Assembly: GCA_946222005.1 (NCBI GenBank)
Contig: CAMIHP010000001.1
Span: 145,472-209,471 of the forward strand
Length of the DNA stretch: 64,000 nt
Source of the DNA: an uncultured Candidatus Saccharibacteria bacterium
GTDB lineage: Bacteria; Patescibacteriota; Saccharimonadia; Saccharimonadales; Saccharimonadaceae
Direction of reading: 5' to 3'
Part shown: one piece after another, positions 17,330-25,777 of the stretch
How the letters are laid out: every line of letters begins with the position of its first letter
How positions within the stretch are numbered: the stretch's first letter is position 1
Notes under the pieces: generated by a model
What the model saw: only the letters and a program-made list of their open reading frames with translations
Databases searched by the model: none
Told to the model about the DNA's origin: nothing
Program-made: the position numbers and the translations under genes

Positions 17330-17335
17330 AGTATA
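17330..17335 (-). promoter_or_regulatory. Leaderless -10 box (TATACT) of truB
   Basis: TATACT plus six bases plus ATG; transcript start close to the start codon. Confidence 0.7.
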
Positions 17336-17347
17336 GCATGACGGAGC

Positions 17348-17374
17348 AAAAAACCAGCCGTGGTAGCTGGTTCT
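17348..17374 (-). terminator. Terminator of the DHH-like gene
   Basis: AACCAGC / GCTGGTT stem with a T run on the minus strand, between the truB promoter and the stop at 17408. Confidence 0.75.
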
Positions 17375-17407
17375 CTGGGTGTTTTTACATTGCTAGAGTG
17401 GCAACCC

Positions 17408-18976
17408 CTACTTCTCCGGTACGTGGAATTGCGATGGGTTGGCTTGGTCTTTCTTGGCCTTAGCCTCAGATTGGAGCGCAGCATCAAGCTGGGCCATGGG
17501 GTTATCGGCATCGGGGCCAGGCAGCGGTGGCACACCTGGTGGCAATGGTGGCAAGCTAGAGAAATCTGGCATTGGTGGCAATGGTGGCAAAGCCGGCCCT
17601 TCGGCGTCGTCGACTGGTGCGGCACGGTGCTTGGCGTCGAGATCGGCCAAGGTTTCTTTGCCGGTTGGCGGCGGAAGGATGTCGTCGTTGTGAGCCATCG
17701 GCACACGCGGCATGTCATTCACATTCGGGACGGTTGGCTCATGGTCGAGCGCTGCCGTCGCGGCATTGAGCGGCGCTTGGCTACCTGGTGTGTCGTCACT
17801 GTCGAGGTAGCGCCCACCCTTGTGCGAGAGGATGGTCTTGTTGCGGCCATTCTCGCGCTCGCGGCGTTTGTCGTCGGCCGCTTGCTTGGTCGTAGCATTG
17901 AGTGTGCCACCTAGGCTCGGCTCACTCAGCGGCGTCTCAATGGGCTGGCGCCATGGCTCAGCACTGCTGTTGCGCCCCGATGAGCGCCGTGGAGCTGGTG
18001 CGGGCTCGGGCTGTGGATTATTCTTGGCCAGTTGCTGAGCCAGCTCAGCTTCGTCGGCGTCGGTCTGGCTTAACTTTTTTTTTCCAGCCTCAGCGTTGTG
18101 CGAGATGACGAGTGACTTATCTTTGTTATTTGCCTGAGCAGGCTTCTTGTTGGCAGGCTTAGCAGGCATTGGGCCTGCAGCAAGTTGCTTAGCCTCGGCG
18201 AGCTTGGCCGCAATCAGCTGCTGGTCACCGCCAGCACTCATCAATTGCGCGGCGAGGGTCATAACACGCGAGGTAGTCTTTTCGTTGCTAAAGCGCTCGG
18301 TGGCCGCTACAATACCGGTCAAAAAGGCCGTGGCAATATGCTTATCCAAGAGCGGCTGCTCATCATCCGTATTATCAAAGCCCTGAGCGAGGCTTGCCGC
18401 GAGCTCACTATAGCTGCTAGCCTGAGGATCCGTCCAGACGATATTACCCAACGTACCTGGCGCATCGATGTGCAGCGCCGCCACTGGCGACTCGCGCAGG
18501 ATGCGGCCATGCCCTTTGAGCGCTGGGTCGAGGTCATCCTCGCTGCGCACACCGATCGTCACGACGAACTGCACATTGTAATCACCCTGGCTAAATTCCA
18601 AATCACTCTGGCTAATCGTCGCGCGGTACGGCGTGATGAAAATCTTAACGAGGTCGCCATCGAGCTTGTAGCGCAAATGGTCGGCCTTTTCCTTATCAAG
18701 GGCAATGATGAAATCTCGCAGACTATCCACCGTGCTCTCAAAGGTACGCTCTGGCTCCAAAAAACCCACTGCCGTTGGCACATCCCCACTAAAGACGGCT
18801 GTGGCGTGCTTGTCGAGTTTATTGAGCAAAAGCGTCAACCCCAGTGCTGCACTCAGCTCATCTACCGTGGGGTGGGCGTTGACCGCCACCAAAATATTAT
18901 TACTCTCACCTAGTTTGTCGATGATTTGTTGCCGCACCTTTATCTCGTCCATAGCTCCTACTTTTGCCTTACCCAA
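17408..18976 (-). CDS. Degenerate DHH-phosphoesterase-like protein with Pro-rich tail
   Basis: About 522 residues from TTG, or 514 from the ATG encoding MDEIKVRQQ. Residues ~25-250 follow the fold of DHH nanoRNase/pAp phosphatases (VAVNAHPTVDELSAALGLTL where active enzymes have HPDGDAIGS; ALHIDAPG...SSYSELAASL where they have DHH...SSTAEL), but the Asp/His metal ligands are largely missing. It is therefore likely inactive and used for binding. The C-terminal half is Ala/Pro/Asn-rich and acidic, with PPLPPMPDFSSLPPLPPG-like repeats. A TTGACG-18-TAGGAT promoter lies upstream. Own terminator. Confidence 0.75.
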   Translation of the reverse strand: MGKAKVGAMDEIKVRQQIIDKLGESNNILVAVNAHPTVDELSAALGLTLLLNKLDKHATAVFSGDVPTAVGFLEPERTFESTVDSLRDFIIALDKEKADHLRYKLDGDLVKIFITPYRATISQSDLEFSQGDYNVQFVVTIGVRSEDDLDPALKGHGRILRESPVAALHIDAPGTLGNIVWTDPQASSYSELAASLAQGFDNTDDEQPLLDKHIATAFLTGIVAATERFSNEKTTSRVMTLAAQLMSAGGDQQLIAAKLAEAKQLAAGPMPAKPANKKPAQANNKDKSLVISHNAEAGKKKLSQTDADEAELAQQLAKNNPQPEPAPAPRRSSGRNSSAEPWRQPIETPLSEPSLGGTLNATTKQAADDKRRERENGRNKTILSHKGGRYLDSDDTPGSQAPLNAATAALDHEPTVPNVNDMPRVPMAHNDDILPPPTGKETLADLDAKHRAAPVDDAEGPALPPLPPMPDFSSLPPLPPGVPPLPGPDADNPMAQLDAALQSEAKAKKDQANPSQFHVPEK

Positions 18977-19140
18977 AACTCCATCTATCCTACCATAAGT
19001 AATTTCGTTTCGTCAATGGCAAGTCGCGATTAACAGAGGTAAGTATGCGAAGTATCGCACCTTTCTTTGTGCAAAAATCCCCAAAATGTGTGATCCTTAT
19101 ATCTCACACTATTTCATAACAGTTACCCTAGCCTACATAC

Positions 19141-19167
19141 AAAAACACCTCTCCCTCGAGGTGTTTT
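19141..19167 (-). terminator. Terminator downstream of rpsT
   Basis: AAAACACCTC / GAGGTGTTTT, ten perfect pairs with a six-base loop, 24 bases beyond the rpsT stop. Confidence 0.85.
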
Positions 19168-19190
19168 GGTATATGCTCGTGCCTATTGCC

Positions 19191-19445
19191 TTACGCAAGC
19201 TTGACGCCAGCAGCCTTGGCAGCCTTGGCGAGCGATGCTTTGCGGCGGCTTGCGGTGTTTTTCTTGAGCAAACCCTTCTTGACGGCTTTGTCAAGCTCGC
19301 TCTGGGCCTGGCTCAGAGCGGCAGCGCTTGGTTCAGCAGCGAAGGCCTTAGTACTGGCCTTGATGGCGCGCTTGGTAGCAATGTTGCGCTGGCGGCGAGT
19401 AGCCGTTTGCTTCATGCGTTTGACAGCTGATTTGATGATGGGCAT
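19191..19445 (-). CDS. rpsT: 30S ribosomal protein S20 (bS20)
   Basis: 84 residues. Basic, helical 16S rRNA-binding protein. MPIIKSAVKRMKQTATRRQRN matches the S20 opening and the tail (KKGLLKKNTASRRKASLAKAAK) matches the conserved C-terminal helix with N..SR.KS.L. GAGGAA ribosome site. Monocistronic with a strong terminator. Confidence 0.95.
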   Translation of the reverse strand: MPIIKSAVKRMKQTATRRQRNIATKRAIKASTKAFAAEPSAAALSQAQSELDKAVKKGLLKKNTASRRKASLAKAAKAAGVKLA

Positions 19446-19575
19446 TAATTTCCTCTATCGCTTGTTATTATGGGTTAGTACTACAATCAAGCGCTCATTA
19501 TAAGGCATGGCGCAGGATTTGTAAAGAGCCGGGCCACTACGGGACTACTAACGCTCGCTCTTTTGCGACATAAAG

Positions 19576-20517
19576 CTACCGCCCCGCCACCGCAAACAAG
19601 AAGCTCTCCACTGCATCCCACGGTGGTATGCCTGTTGTCTTCATGTCGGCATCAAGCTGGGCAGCCCGCTGGGTGAGAGTGCGAATGTCAGCTGGCGCGA
19701 CCTGCCTGGTGAGCGGCTTGGTTTTTTTGACGACGTAGGGGTGGAGCGAGAGCTCGCGCGCAATCTCTGCCTCCCCTGCCTCGCCATAGCATGCAATCGC
19801 CGCCAGCTGAGTCCACTGCGCCCAGATGAGCGCCGCAGTTTGGTATGGATCATGACTCAGGCGCAGCTCATCTAAGGCAGCTCGCAAAGCTGGGCCTCGG
19901 CGCTCTACTGCGAGGGTTACAACATCAAAGACTGAGAACTCACGGGCTGGTGGCAACACAGTGGCAATTGCATCATCGGTAATAGTGTCGAGCTGAGCCA
20001 ACGCGTCGATGGCGTGTGCCAACTGCAGCTGGTCGATCGACCCACCATAGCCCTTTTCGTCCGGCACCAGAGCTCGCTCCACCATACTGCGCACATGCGC
20101 TGAGCTCAGCGACACGCCGCGTCTATTAGCTAGCTGGCGCAGCCACCGCTCGGCGGCAGGGCGCTGGCGGTCGGTCAGTGGATCAGCAGCGATGATAGTC
20201 GCGGCTTTGTGCAGTGCTTTATACGTTTTAGTGCGCTTATCGAGCCCTGGCTCTACCAGCACAAGCGTCGTCTCGTCAGGAATATCCTGTGCCCACTGGC
20301 CGAGCTGCTCCCAGAGGTCTGGACGCTCAGACAGGCGTCGCAGCACAATGAGCCGCTGCGCCGCAAAGAGCGACACACCGCGCACCAACTCAGCTAAGCC
20401 CGCGGCATTGAACTGCTGAGTATCGATGTGTTCTGCTGGTACTGGCGCACGCTGAGCAATCTTCGCCAGCTCTTGCTCTGCTACGTAGCTATTCTTCCCC
20501 ACAATGAGGTAAAGCAT
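19576..20517 (-). CDS. holA: DNA polymerase III subunit delta
   Basis: 313 residues. Opens the sliding clamp as part of the clamp loader. N-terminus MLYLIVGKNSYVAEQEL is the HolA domain-I strand and modified P-loop region; DLWEQLGQWAQDIPDETTLVLVEP fits the Walker B position; the C-terminal third is the helical collar (SVFDVVTLAVERRGPALRALDEL-type, then DPYQTAALIWAQWTQLAAI). Starts three bases after the mutM stop with a GGGGGAG site, last in the HAD/membrane/mutM/holA operon. Confidence 0.92.
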   Translation of the reverse strand: MLYLIVGKNSYVAEQELAKIAQRAPVPAEHIDTQQFNAAGLAELVRGVSLFAAQRLIVLRRLSERPDLWEQLGQWAQDIPDETTLVLVEPGLDKRTKTYKALHKAATIIAADPLTDRQRPAAERWLRQLANRRGVSLSSAHVRSMVERALVPDEKGYGGSIDQLQLAHAIDALAQLDTITDDAIATVLPPAREFSVFDVVTLAVERRGPALRAALDELRLSHDPYQTAALIWAQWTQLAAIACYGEAGEAEIARELSLHPYVVKKTKPLTRQVAPADIRTLTQRAAQLDADMKTTGIPPWDAVESFLFAVAGR

Positions 20518-20520
20518 CGG

Positions 20521-21402
20521 CTACTCCCCCACTTTCACCTGGCACACTGGACAAATGTGCGTCCCGCGGCCTGCCACGCGAATCTTCATAATCTCTACGT
20601 CGGGGTGGCGCGAGCAGGGTTGCCCCTCACGCCGAAATACCTGCACAAAGGCCAGGTAGCTCCCCTTCTTACCCTCAGCATCGACGTAATTGCGGTCGGT
20701 GCTGCCACCCTTATCAATACTGAGCTGCAGCACCTGCCGAATATGGGCAAAGAGCGCGGCAAGCTGCTCATCATCCACCATACGTACCCGCGTGGCGGGG
20801 TGGAGTTGCGTCATCCATAGCGATTCATCGGCATAGATATTCCCCACGCCAGCGATGGTCGTTTGGTCAAGGATGGCCGCCTTCATGGTCGTGCCATTCC
20901 GCCGGCGAATACGCGTGATAAACTGCGCCGCCGTAGTATGCGGATCGAGCGGCTCAGGCCCGACTTTTTGCATAAAGGGCAGCTCTGCCACCTCTGGTGT
21001 AGGGTAGAGCTTCATCCAGCCAAATTTGCGTAGGTCATTAAAGTATAAATGCGCGCCATCCGCAAAGGTCAGCGCTACCCGTGTTAAGCGGTCGGGTAGC
21101 TCGTGGAGAAAGCTATCGTTTGGGTGGCCGCCGCCCCAGCGCTCCTCACCAACAAAGAGCAGCTGGCCCGTCATTTTCAGGTGCACTACCAGCGTGTAGT
21201 TGGTGCTCAGGCGAATCAGCAGCACTTTAGCACGACGCTCCACTGCCGTGATCGTTGCGCCATGGAGAAAGTGCGCCACTGCCGCAGGGTCGTTGGGAAA
21301 GCTCTTAGGCGAGTCGTACACTGTACTTGCCACAATCTGCTTTCCCACCACCAAGCGAGCTAAGCTCGTACGAATCGTCTCAACTTCGGGAAGCTCAGGC
21401 AT
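20521..21402 (-). CDS. mutM: Formamidopyrimidine-DNA glycosylase
   Basis: 293 residues. Removes oxidised purines such as 8-oxoguanine and nicks the DNA. The mature protein needs Pro as residue 2 for catalysis, so the start is the ATG of MPELPEVETIR rather than the GTG two codons upstream. Also visible: Glu3, the conserved Lys in ERRAKVLLI, H2TH segment ILDQTTIAGVGNIYADESL and the C-terminal zinc finger, where the first pair reads C..H (PCSRHP) in place of C..C and the second is CPVC. Overlaps the membrane-protein gene before it by eight bases. Confidence 0.96.
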   Translation of the reverse strand: MPELPEVETIRTSLARLVVGKQIVASTVYDSPKSFPNDPAAVAHFLHGATITAVERRAKVLLIRLSTNYTLVVHLKMTGQLLFVGEERWGGGHPNDSFLHELPDRLTRVALTFADGAHLYFNDLRKFGWMKLYPTPEVAELPFMQKVGPEPLDPHTTAAQFITRIRRRNGTTMKAAILDQTTIAGVGNIYADESLWMTQLHPATRVRMVDDEQLAALFAHIRQVLQLSIDKGGSTDRNYVDAEGKKGSYLAFVQVFRREGQPCSRHPDVEIMKIRVAGRGTHICPVCQVKVGE

Positions 21403-21931
21403 GAGCACACTCCATTGCCCAGATCATCGCCACAAAAAGCGAAAAATAAATCGCCTGCCCCACCAACATAATATAACGATGCCACGGCTTAGCAAAGAAG
21501 TAGCAGCCAAGAATAATGGCCTGGCACACCATAGCACCACTCGTCACCACCCGCACCACCGGATGAGTATCGCTCAGCAGGACAAGCGCCTCAATGATCG
21601 TTATAACTGGTATACAGCCCCACGCTGCAATGTTATGGACCAAGGTGCGCCGCTGGCTCACGCCAAATGGTACTAATCCCATCACACAAAAGTTAAGGCT
21701 CACGACAAGAAGGAGTAGCTGCATCGCTCGTGGCAATGCCGACTGCACAGCCCACAGTGCAAGGCTCAGGCCAGTCAGTGGCAAGAGGATTTTGCCTGCA
21801 ATCACCGTCCTCGTCCGCTGCTCAATATGCATACTGAGCGTCTTACCAAGCTGCGGCGGCACCATCCATAGTGTGTAGACAAGCAGCACAAGCAAACAAC
21901 CGGCCATCAGCCCAAGCCACACGGGTGTCAT
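21395..21931 (-). CDS. Multi-pass membrane protein, unknown function
   Basis: 178 residues with about six hydrophobic helices (WLGLMAGCLLVLLVYTLWMV at the start, then ~48-62, 70-88, 100-120, 130-145, 150-172). Short basic loops; no motif I can name. It overlaps the HAD stop codon (TGATG) and the mutM start, so it is translated with its neighbours. Coupling with a phosphatase and a DNA repair enzyme gives no firm clue to function. Confidence 0.7.
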   Translation of the reverse strand: MTPVWLGLMAGCLLVLLVYTLWMVPPQLGKTLSMHIEQRTRTVIAGKILLPLTGLSLALWAVQSALPRAMQLLLLVVSLNFCVMGLVPFGVSQRRTLVHNIAAWGCIPVITIIEALVLLSDTHPVVRVVTSGAMVCQAIILGCYFFAKPWHRYIMLVGQAIYFSLFVAMIWAMECAHA

Positions 21932-22506
21932 CACTCCCCCAGCAGCTCCTCAAGCTCAGCCATCGTGCGGCTATTGGCTATGTGGAGGATAGCACGCATG
22001 CCAGCAGCTTCAGCCCCGGAGCAGTTGTCCAGCCGGTCGTCGATCATCACGCACCGGCCAGGCGGCACACCGAGCCGATCTGCCGCTAGCTCGAAAGCTT
22101 CACGGCTTGGCTTGGCAACGTGCTCGGCATACGAGAGCACCACAGCATCGAAAAGCTGGCGCAGCTCATCAGGAGCAAACAGCCGCTCGATCGTATCGCT
22201 CCCCACATTGCTCAGCAGCCCCACCTTAATGGCTGGGTAACGCTGGCGCAGCGTGTGGATCATGGCTATCAGCTCGCTATTGCGCACATGTGCCTGCTCA
22301 AGCAACGCATTTATCTGAGCTGGCGTCTGCTCCGAGAGTCTCGCGACCTCTGCAATAAACTCCTGTCGCGAGATATAGCCATAGTCCGACTGCTTGTTAA
22401 TATCCTCTAGCTCGGCCCGGCGATCCGGCGGGCACTGCGCCATTAGCACCTCAATACTCCCGCCATAGAGCACACCAAAACAATCAAAAATCACTGCACG
22501 AATCAT
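21931..22506 (-). CDS. HAD-superfamily hydrolase (HAD-IA)
   Basis: 191 residues. Motif I reads FDCFGVLY: the nucleophile Asp is present but the usual second Asp is Phe, a variant seen in a known HAD subgroup. Motif II is GLLSNVGSD (Ser/Thr position), motif III the Lys in HVAKPSREAFELAADRLGV, motif IV CVMIDDRLDN. A helical cap lies at ~20-85. Substrate is unknown, probably a small phosphate ester. First gene of a four-gene operon; ATG lies seven bases after TATAAT. Confidence 0.92.
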   Translation of the reverse strand: MIRAVIFDCFGVLYGGSIEVLMAQCPPDRRAELEDINKQSDYGYISRQEFIAEVARLSEQTPAQINALLEQAHVRNSELIAMIHTLRQRYPAIKVGLLSNVGSDTIERLFAPDELRQLFDAVVLSYAEHVAKPSREAFELAADRLGVPPGRCVMIDDRLDNCSGAEAAGMRAILHIANSRTMAELEELLGE

Positions 22507-22620
22507 ACGCTCGATTATACCATTGGCGGTGGGGTGTGGCTAGCATGAGCTCTTCTTCCCTATTTTCTTATCCAATAAATTGTACAAGCAAATCATCATT
22601 GCTTTTAAGCCCAGCACGCG

Positions 22621-22650
22621 AGGCCGACATACGAGCAAAATGTCGGCCCA
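22621..22650. other. Hairpin-forming inverted repeat between genes
   Basis: GGCCGACAT / ATGTCGGCC, nine perfect pairs with a nine-base loop, without a clear T run on either side. It lies between the stop of the 201-residue protein and the HAD promoter; weak terminator or RNA structure. Confidence 0.5.
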
Positions 22651-22748
22651 TATAATATCCCACTCGATGGAAACGTAGCGAGACGCGGTACAAAATCGTG
22701 GAGGTTACGTAGAACTTGAGTCCCAGATGTCAGCCATGCAGCACCTTT

Positions 22749-23354
22749 TTATTGCGTCTTATCAAACATCGGTGCAAAGCCAGGGATCTGGTTGGCAAAG
22801 AGTGCATGAATCTTAGCTACATCAGCCTTCATCGAGCCAGGCGAGCCTTGGCAGCTCGACGTCCAGATGCGCGTCTTCGTCGTGCCGCTATCCATCGTCT
22901 CGAAGGTATAGAGCCGCCCACCAGTCGCACACACCCCACGCACGTCGTCATCATCCACAGTGCGTGTGTCTTGGATCTGCGCCTTGCTCAGGGCATACAC
23001 GAGCTGCTCGTAGGCCTGCTGGTTGTTTTCAAACTCTTTGCGGTCAAGCTGCTTATCTAAGTAGCCTTGGTACACCGTATACGTCCGCTTATTGGGCGAA
23101 ATCTCGATCTGGTACGAGCGGAAGGTCTCGTCTGCCACAATCGGCCCACGCACCGTCCAGCGGACACTGTTGGTCGCGTTGTGTGCCACCACTTGGTCGT
23201 AGAAGCTCTCGGCTGATTGCTGCGTGTTGGTGTTGTTCGTCTCCTGGCGAGTCGCCACCATACGGATGACCGACGCAACTGCTGCCACCACCAACGAAAT
23301 CACCAAGATAGTGACAATAATCGGAAAAACTTTTGGCCGCTCGCCTTTATACAT
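22749..23354 (-). CDS. Single-pass membrane protein with extracytoplasmic domain
   Basis: 201 residues from MYKGERPK. Basic N-terminus, one membrane helix (~10-35, VFPIIVTILVISLVVAAVASVI), then a ~165-residue outer domain with two Cys (GVCATGG and SSCQGSPG) that could pair. The outer domain is not recognised; FYDQVVAHNATNSVRWTVRGPI and YTVYQGYLDK look beta-rich. Start supported by a TATTGT -10 box exactly six bases upstream. Confidence 0.75.
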   Translation of the reverse strand: MYKGERPKVFPIIVTILVISLVVAAVASVIRMVATRQETNNTNTQQSAESFYDQVVAHNATNSVRWTVRGPIVADETFRSYQIEISPNKRTYTVYQGYLDKQLDRKEFENNQQAYEQLVYALSKAQIQDTRTVDDDDVRGVCATGGRLYTFETMDSGTTKTRIWTSSCQGSPGSMKADVAKIHALFANQIPGFAPMFDKTQ

Positions 23355-23462
23355 GAGAGTACAATACCACAAAGCCTACAAAAACTCAATAGATCCGAGA
23401 GTATAATGCGGAAAAACCCCTGTGATTATGCCGCAAGTACTCACGAGCACCCACTACACAAG

Positions 23463-24731
23463 CTAGCGCCAACTGACATGCTGCTCTCTACTACCAAAGA
23501 GTGTGCTGGTCGTCTTCGTGTTCTTTTGAGTTGGCGTATTTTCGGGCTTCTTAGCAAAGGAGCGACGATACGAGCTCTCAAATACATTTGAGTGGTTTTG
23601 CGGGGGCATGTCGCTCTTGTTTTTGTCGTATTTATTCGGCATATGAGGCTGAGCATCACGCGCGGCGGGCTGCTCCTCGGTTTGCTGCTTTGCTTCGTCC
23701 TTGTTGCGGATGAGCTCCTGCATGGCTGGTGAGCGGTTAATCAGCTCCCCAATCATCGCAAGATCATCAATTGTGGCATCACTGGCTGCTGCGTCATGGG
23801 CAGCAAAAATACCATCGTTATAGTCACTTACCCACTGCGCAATCAATGGATCAGCCTGCTTTATATCATCAAAGGTCATCTCACCATTCTTCACACTATC
23901 GAGCAGCTCTTCGCCCAGTGCAGCACACACTAGCTTGTACGACTCGTGGTGGTTCAGCAATTTGCCATGATCACGCGCGTTTTGCTCGTTCATTGTGTCG
24001 GTGCCCGTTTTTTGCTCTTCCACCGCTGCATCAATCGCTGCAACAGTCGTCAGTTTATTAACACGTGCTTCTGTCTTGTCATCAACATTAAAGCCAGCGT
24101 TCTCAACTGCTGCAGTTGTAGCTGTTTTTTGTTTTTCAAACTGATGCCTCGTTGGCTGATCGTTGATTGTCTTGACAAGATTGCCTACTTCCTCTCGAGC
24201 ACCAAGTGTCGAGCCACCATTGGCTTGGCGCAATGTTTCTGCCGTGTCACCATCGAGTTTCTTCGTCACACTCACGGTGTTGATGGCAGGGTTGTTTGAG
24301 AAGAAGTGCGTGCCTTTGTTGTCTTCCTCTTCATCCGTTTGTGGCTCCTGCTCTGGTAGGGGTGTATCGCGCTCAATATCATCAGCCACTTTAGGATCAG
24401 TCTTGTTATTTAAGTCATCATACACACCAGCAACGATCGCTTCAGCCTCGTTGTGTGGCTTATACAGCGCACCCACCTGCGCGGCAAGGTTATTCATCCG
24501 CGGGTCACTACTCTCTGGCGTGGTGGCGTTATCTGTTTTGTCGAAGGTACTGCTGGGCGCGCTGTTGCCACCAAGGCCGGCGTAGAGACTCTCTGCCGCA
24601 GCTTTGTTCTTTTCAAACTGTGCAGAATCTGCCTCTTGAGTAACACCAAGCCGCTCACGAATTTCCCTTTGTGTGATTGGGTCAAGCTCGTAATAATTAT
24701 CAGGTAATTTGTTTGTCGTCTGGGGGTACAT
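23463..24731 (-). CDS. Hypothetical acidic, partly disordered protein
   Basis: 422 residues from MYPQTTNKL, with GGAG ten bases upstream. Not recognised. Residues 1-160 are polar, rich in Asn, Thr, Asp and Glu and probably disordered. Residues ~255-365 look folded and helical (HHESYKLVCAALGEELLDSV, DPLIAQWVSDYNDGIFAAHDAA, LAMIGELINRSPAMQELIRNK). The NRSPAMQEL segment resembles QQSPAMRRM in the protein at 11794. The C-terminus is Lys/Asn/Thr-rich. No signal or membrane helix. Confidence 0.65.
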   Translation of the reverse strand: MYPQTTNKLPDNYYELDPITQREIRERLGVTQEADSAQFEKNKAAAESLYAGLGGNSAPSSTFDKTDNATTPESSDPRMNNLAAQVGALYKPHNEAEAIVAGVYDDLNNKTDPKVADDIERDTPLPEQEPQTDEEEDNKGTHFFSNNPAINTVSVTKKLDGDTAETLRQANGGSTLGAREEVGNLVKTINDQPTRHQFEKQKTATTAAVENAGFNVDDKTEARVNKLTTVAAIDAAVEEQKTGTDTMNEQNARDHGKLLNHHESYKLVCAALGEELLDSVKNGEMTFDDIKQADPLIAQWVSDYNDGIFAAHDAAASDATIDDLAMIGELINRSPAMQELIRNKDEAKQQTEEQPAARDAQPHMPNKYDKNKSDMPPQNHSNVFESSYRRSFAKKPENTPTQKNTKTTSTLFGSREQHVSWR

Positions 24732-24882
24732 CTGGTTTTTCTCCGCTTGTAGGGCTGTTGTTATTAGTTTGTTACACAATAGAACCTCCCGCAAGAAAAG
24801 TCAAGCCAACATAGCCTAGCGCTTTTTATACCGAGCCACTGTGCGTATGCAGAGCGGGAGAGTAGGTGTGTAGTCTAGTATA

Positions 24883-25683
24883 CTAGGCCACGCGGACAAG
24901 TGTGTCTTCGTCATCATGGCTAGCAGGATCATGCTGAGATTTACTCGCACCCGCTTGGGCAGCAGCTTTACTGCCCCACTCATTCAAGTACACTGTTGGC
25001 TCGCCGTTTGCTGCGTGAGGGCTGAGTATTTTGCCCGTTACAATTCGTGATTCACCACCGTAGCAATCGATATGATACACTACTTCACCACCCTGCTCTA
25101 GCTCTGTAGTGACGACGATGCGTGCATCGGCCGCTGCGGGCAAGATGCCCATTTCAGCCAGCTTCTTATATGTCCCTGTCGTATATTGGTATGCATCGAT
25201 CACTCGCACCTCATACGGCTCACCACCCACATCACAGCAGACCACTCGCCAATCGGCCAGATCCATCGAGCCAAATAGACGGTGTTCAAATGTAACCCAA
25301 CCCCCCTGTGGGTTATGCAAAAAGCCAAAGGTCGGCACTGTTCTTTCCTCTAACTCTTGTAGTGCAGCGCAGGTCTCTTCTACAGACAGGTTTTGTGCAT
25401 AAATCTCAGCCCGTCTTGCTTCTCGCAAGAGATGCTCAACCTTTGCCTCCTGCTGCGCCCGCCGCTCCATCTCCGCCTCAGTCAGGGGCTGCAATTCGCC
25501 ACTCACCTGGGCCGCTTCGATGATGGCACTGCGCATGGCGTGGTAGCTGGTGGGAAGTTGCTCGGGGGTGTAGTGGTCTACGCTATCAACGTACTCCGGT
25601 AGCTCATTTGGGTTAGGCAGCTCAACGCCAGCCCGCTCTTCACCATTAGAAAATGATGGATATACTACTTCACGCTGTGCCAT
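24883..25683 (-). CDS. Hypothetical protein
   Basis: 266 residues from MAQREVVYP with a GAGG site. Not recognised. Begins with a polar 60-residue lead containing HYTPEQLPTSYHAM, then a helical segment QPLTEAEMERRAQQEAKVEH similar to one in the protein at 15072, and a beta-rich C-terminal domain (FGFLHNPQGGWVTFEHRLFG, ADWRVVCCDVGGEPYEVRVI, VVYHIDCYGGESRIVTGKIL). Soluble. A TATAAT box lies upstream with the ACCCCTGT motif beyond it. Confidence 0.65.
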   Translation of the reverse strand: MAQREVVYPSFSNGEERAGVELPNPNELPEYVDSVDHYTPEQLPTSYHAMRSAIIEAAQVSGELQPLTEAEMERRAQQEAKVEHLLREARRAEIYAQNLSVEETCAALQELEERTVPTFGFLHNPQGGWVTFEHRLFGSMDLADWRVVCCDVGGEPYEVRVIDAYQYTTGTYKKLAEMGILPAAADARIVVTTELEQGGEVVYHIDCYGGESRIVTGKILSPHAANGEPTVYLNEWGSKAAAQAGASKSQHDPASHDDEDTLVRVA

Positions 25684-25777
25684 GCCCAACCTCTATTCTG
25701 TTTTGCTTGTGATGGCCCAGATTATACACCACTCTCGATACTTTGTCTATAGTCTGACCCCTGTTCGGTCAGTGTTC

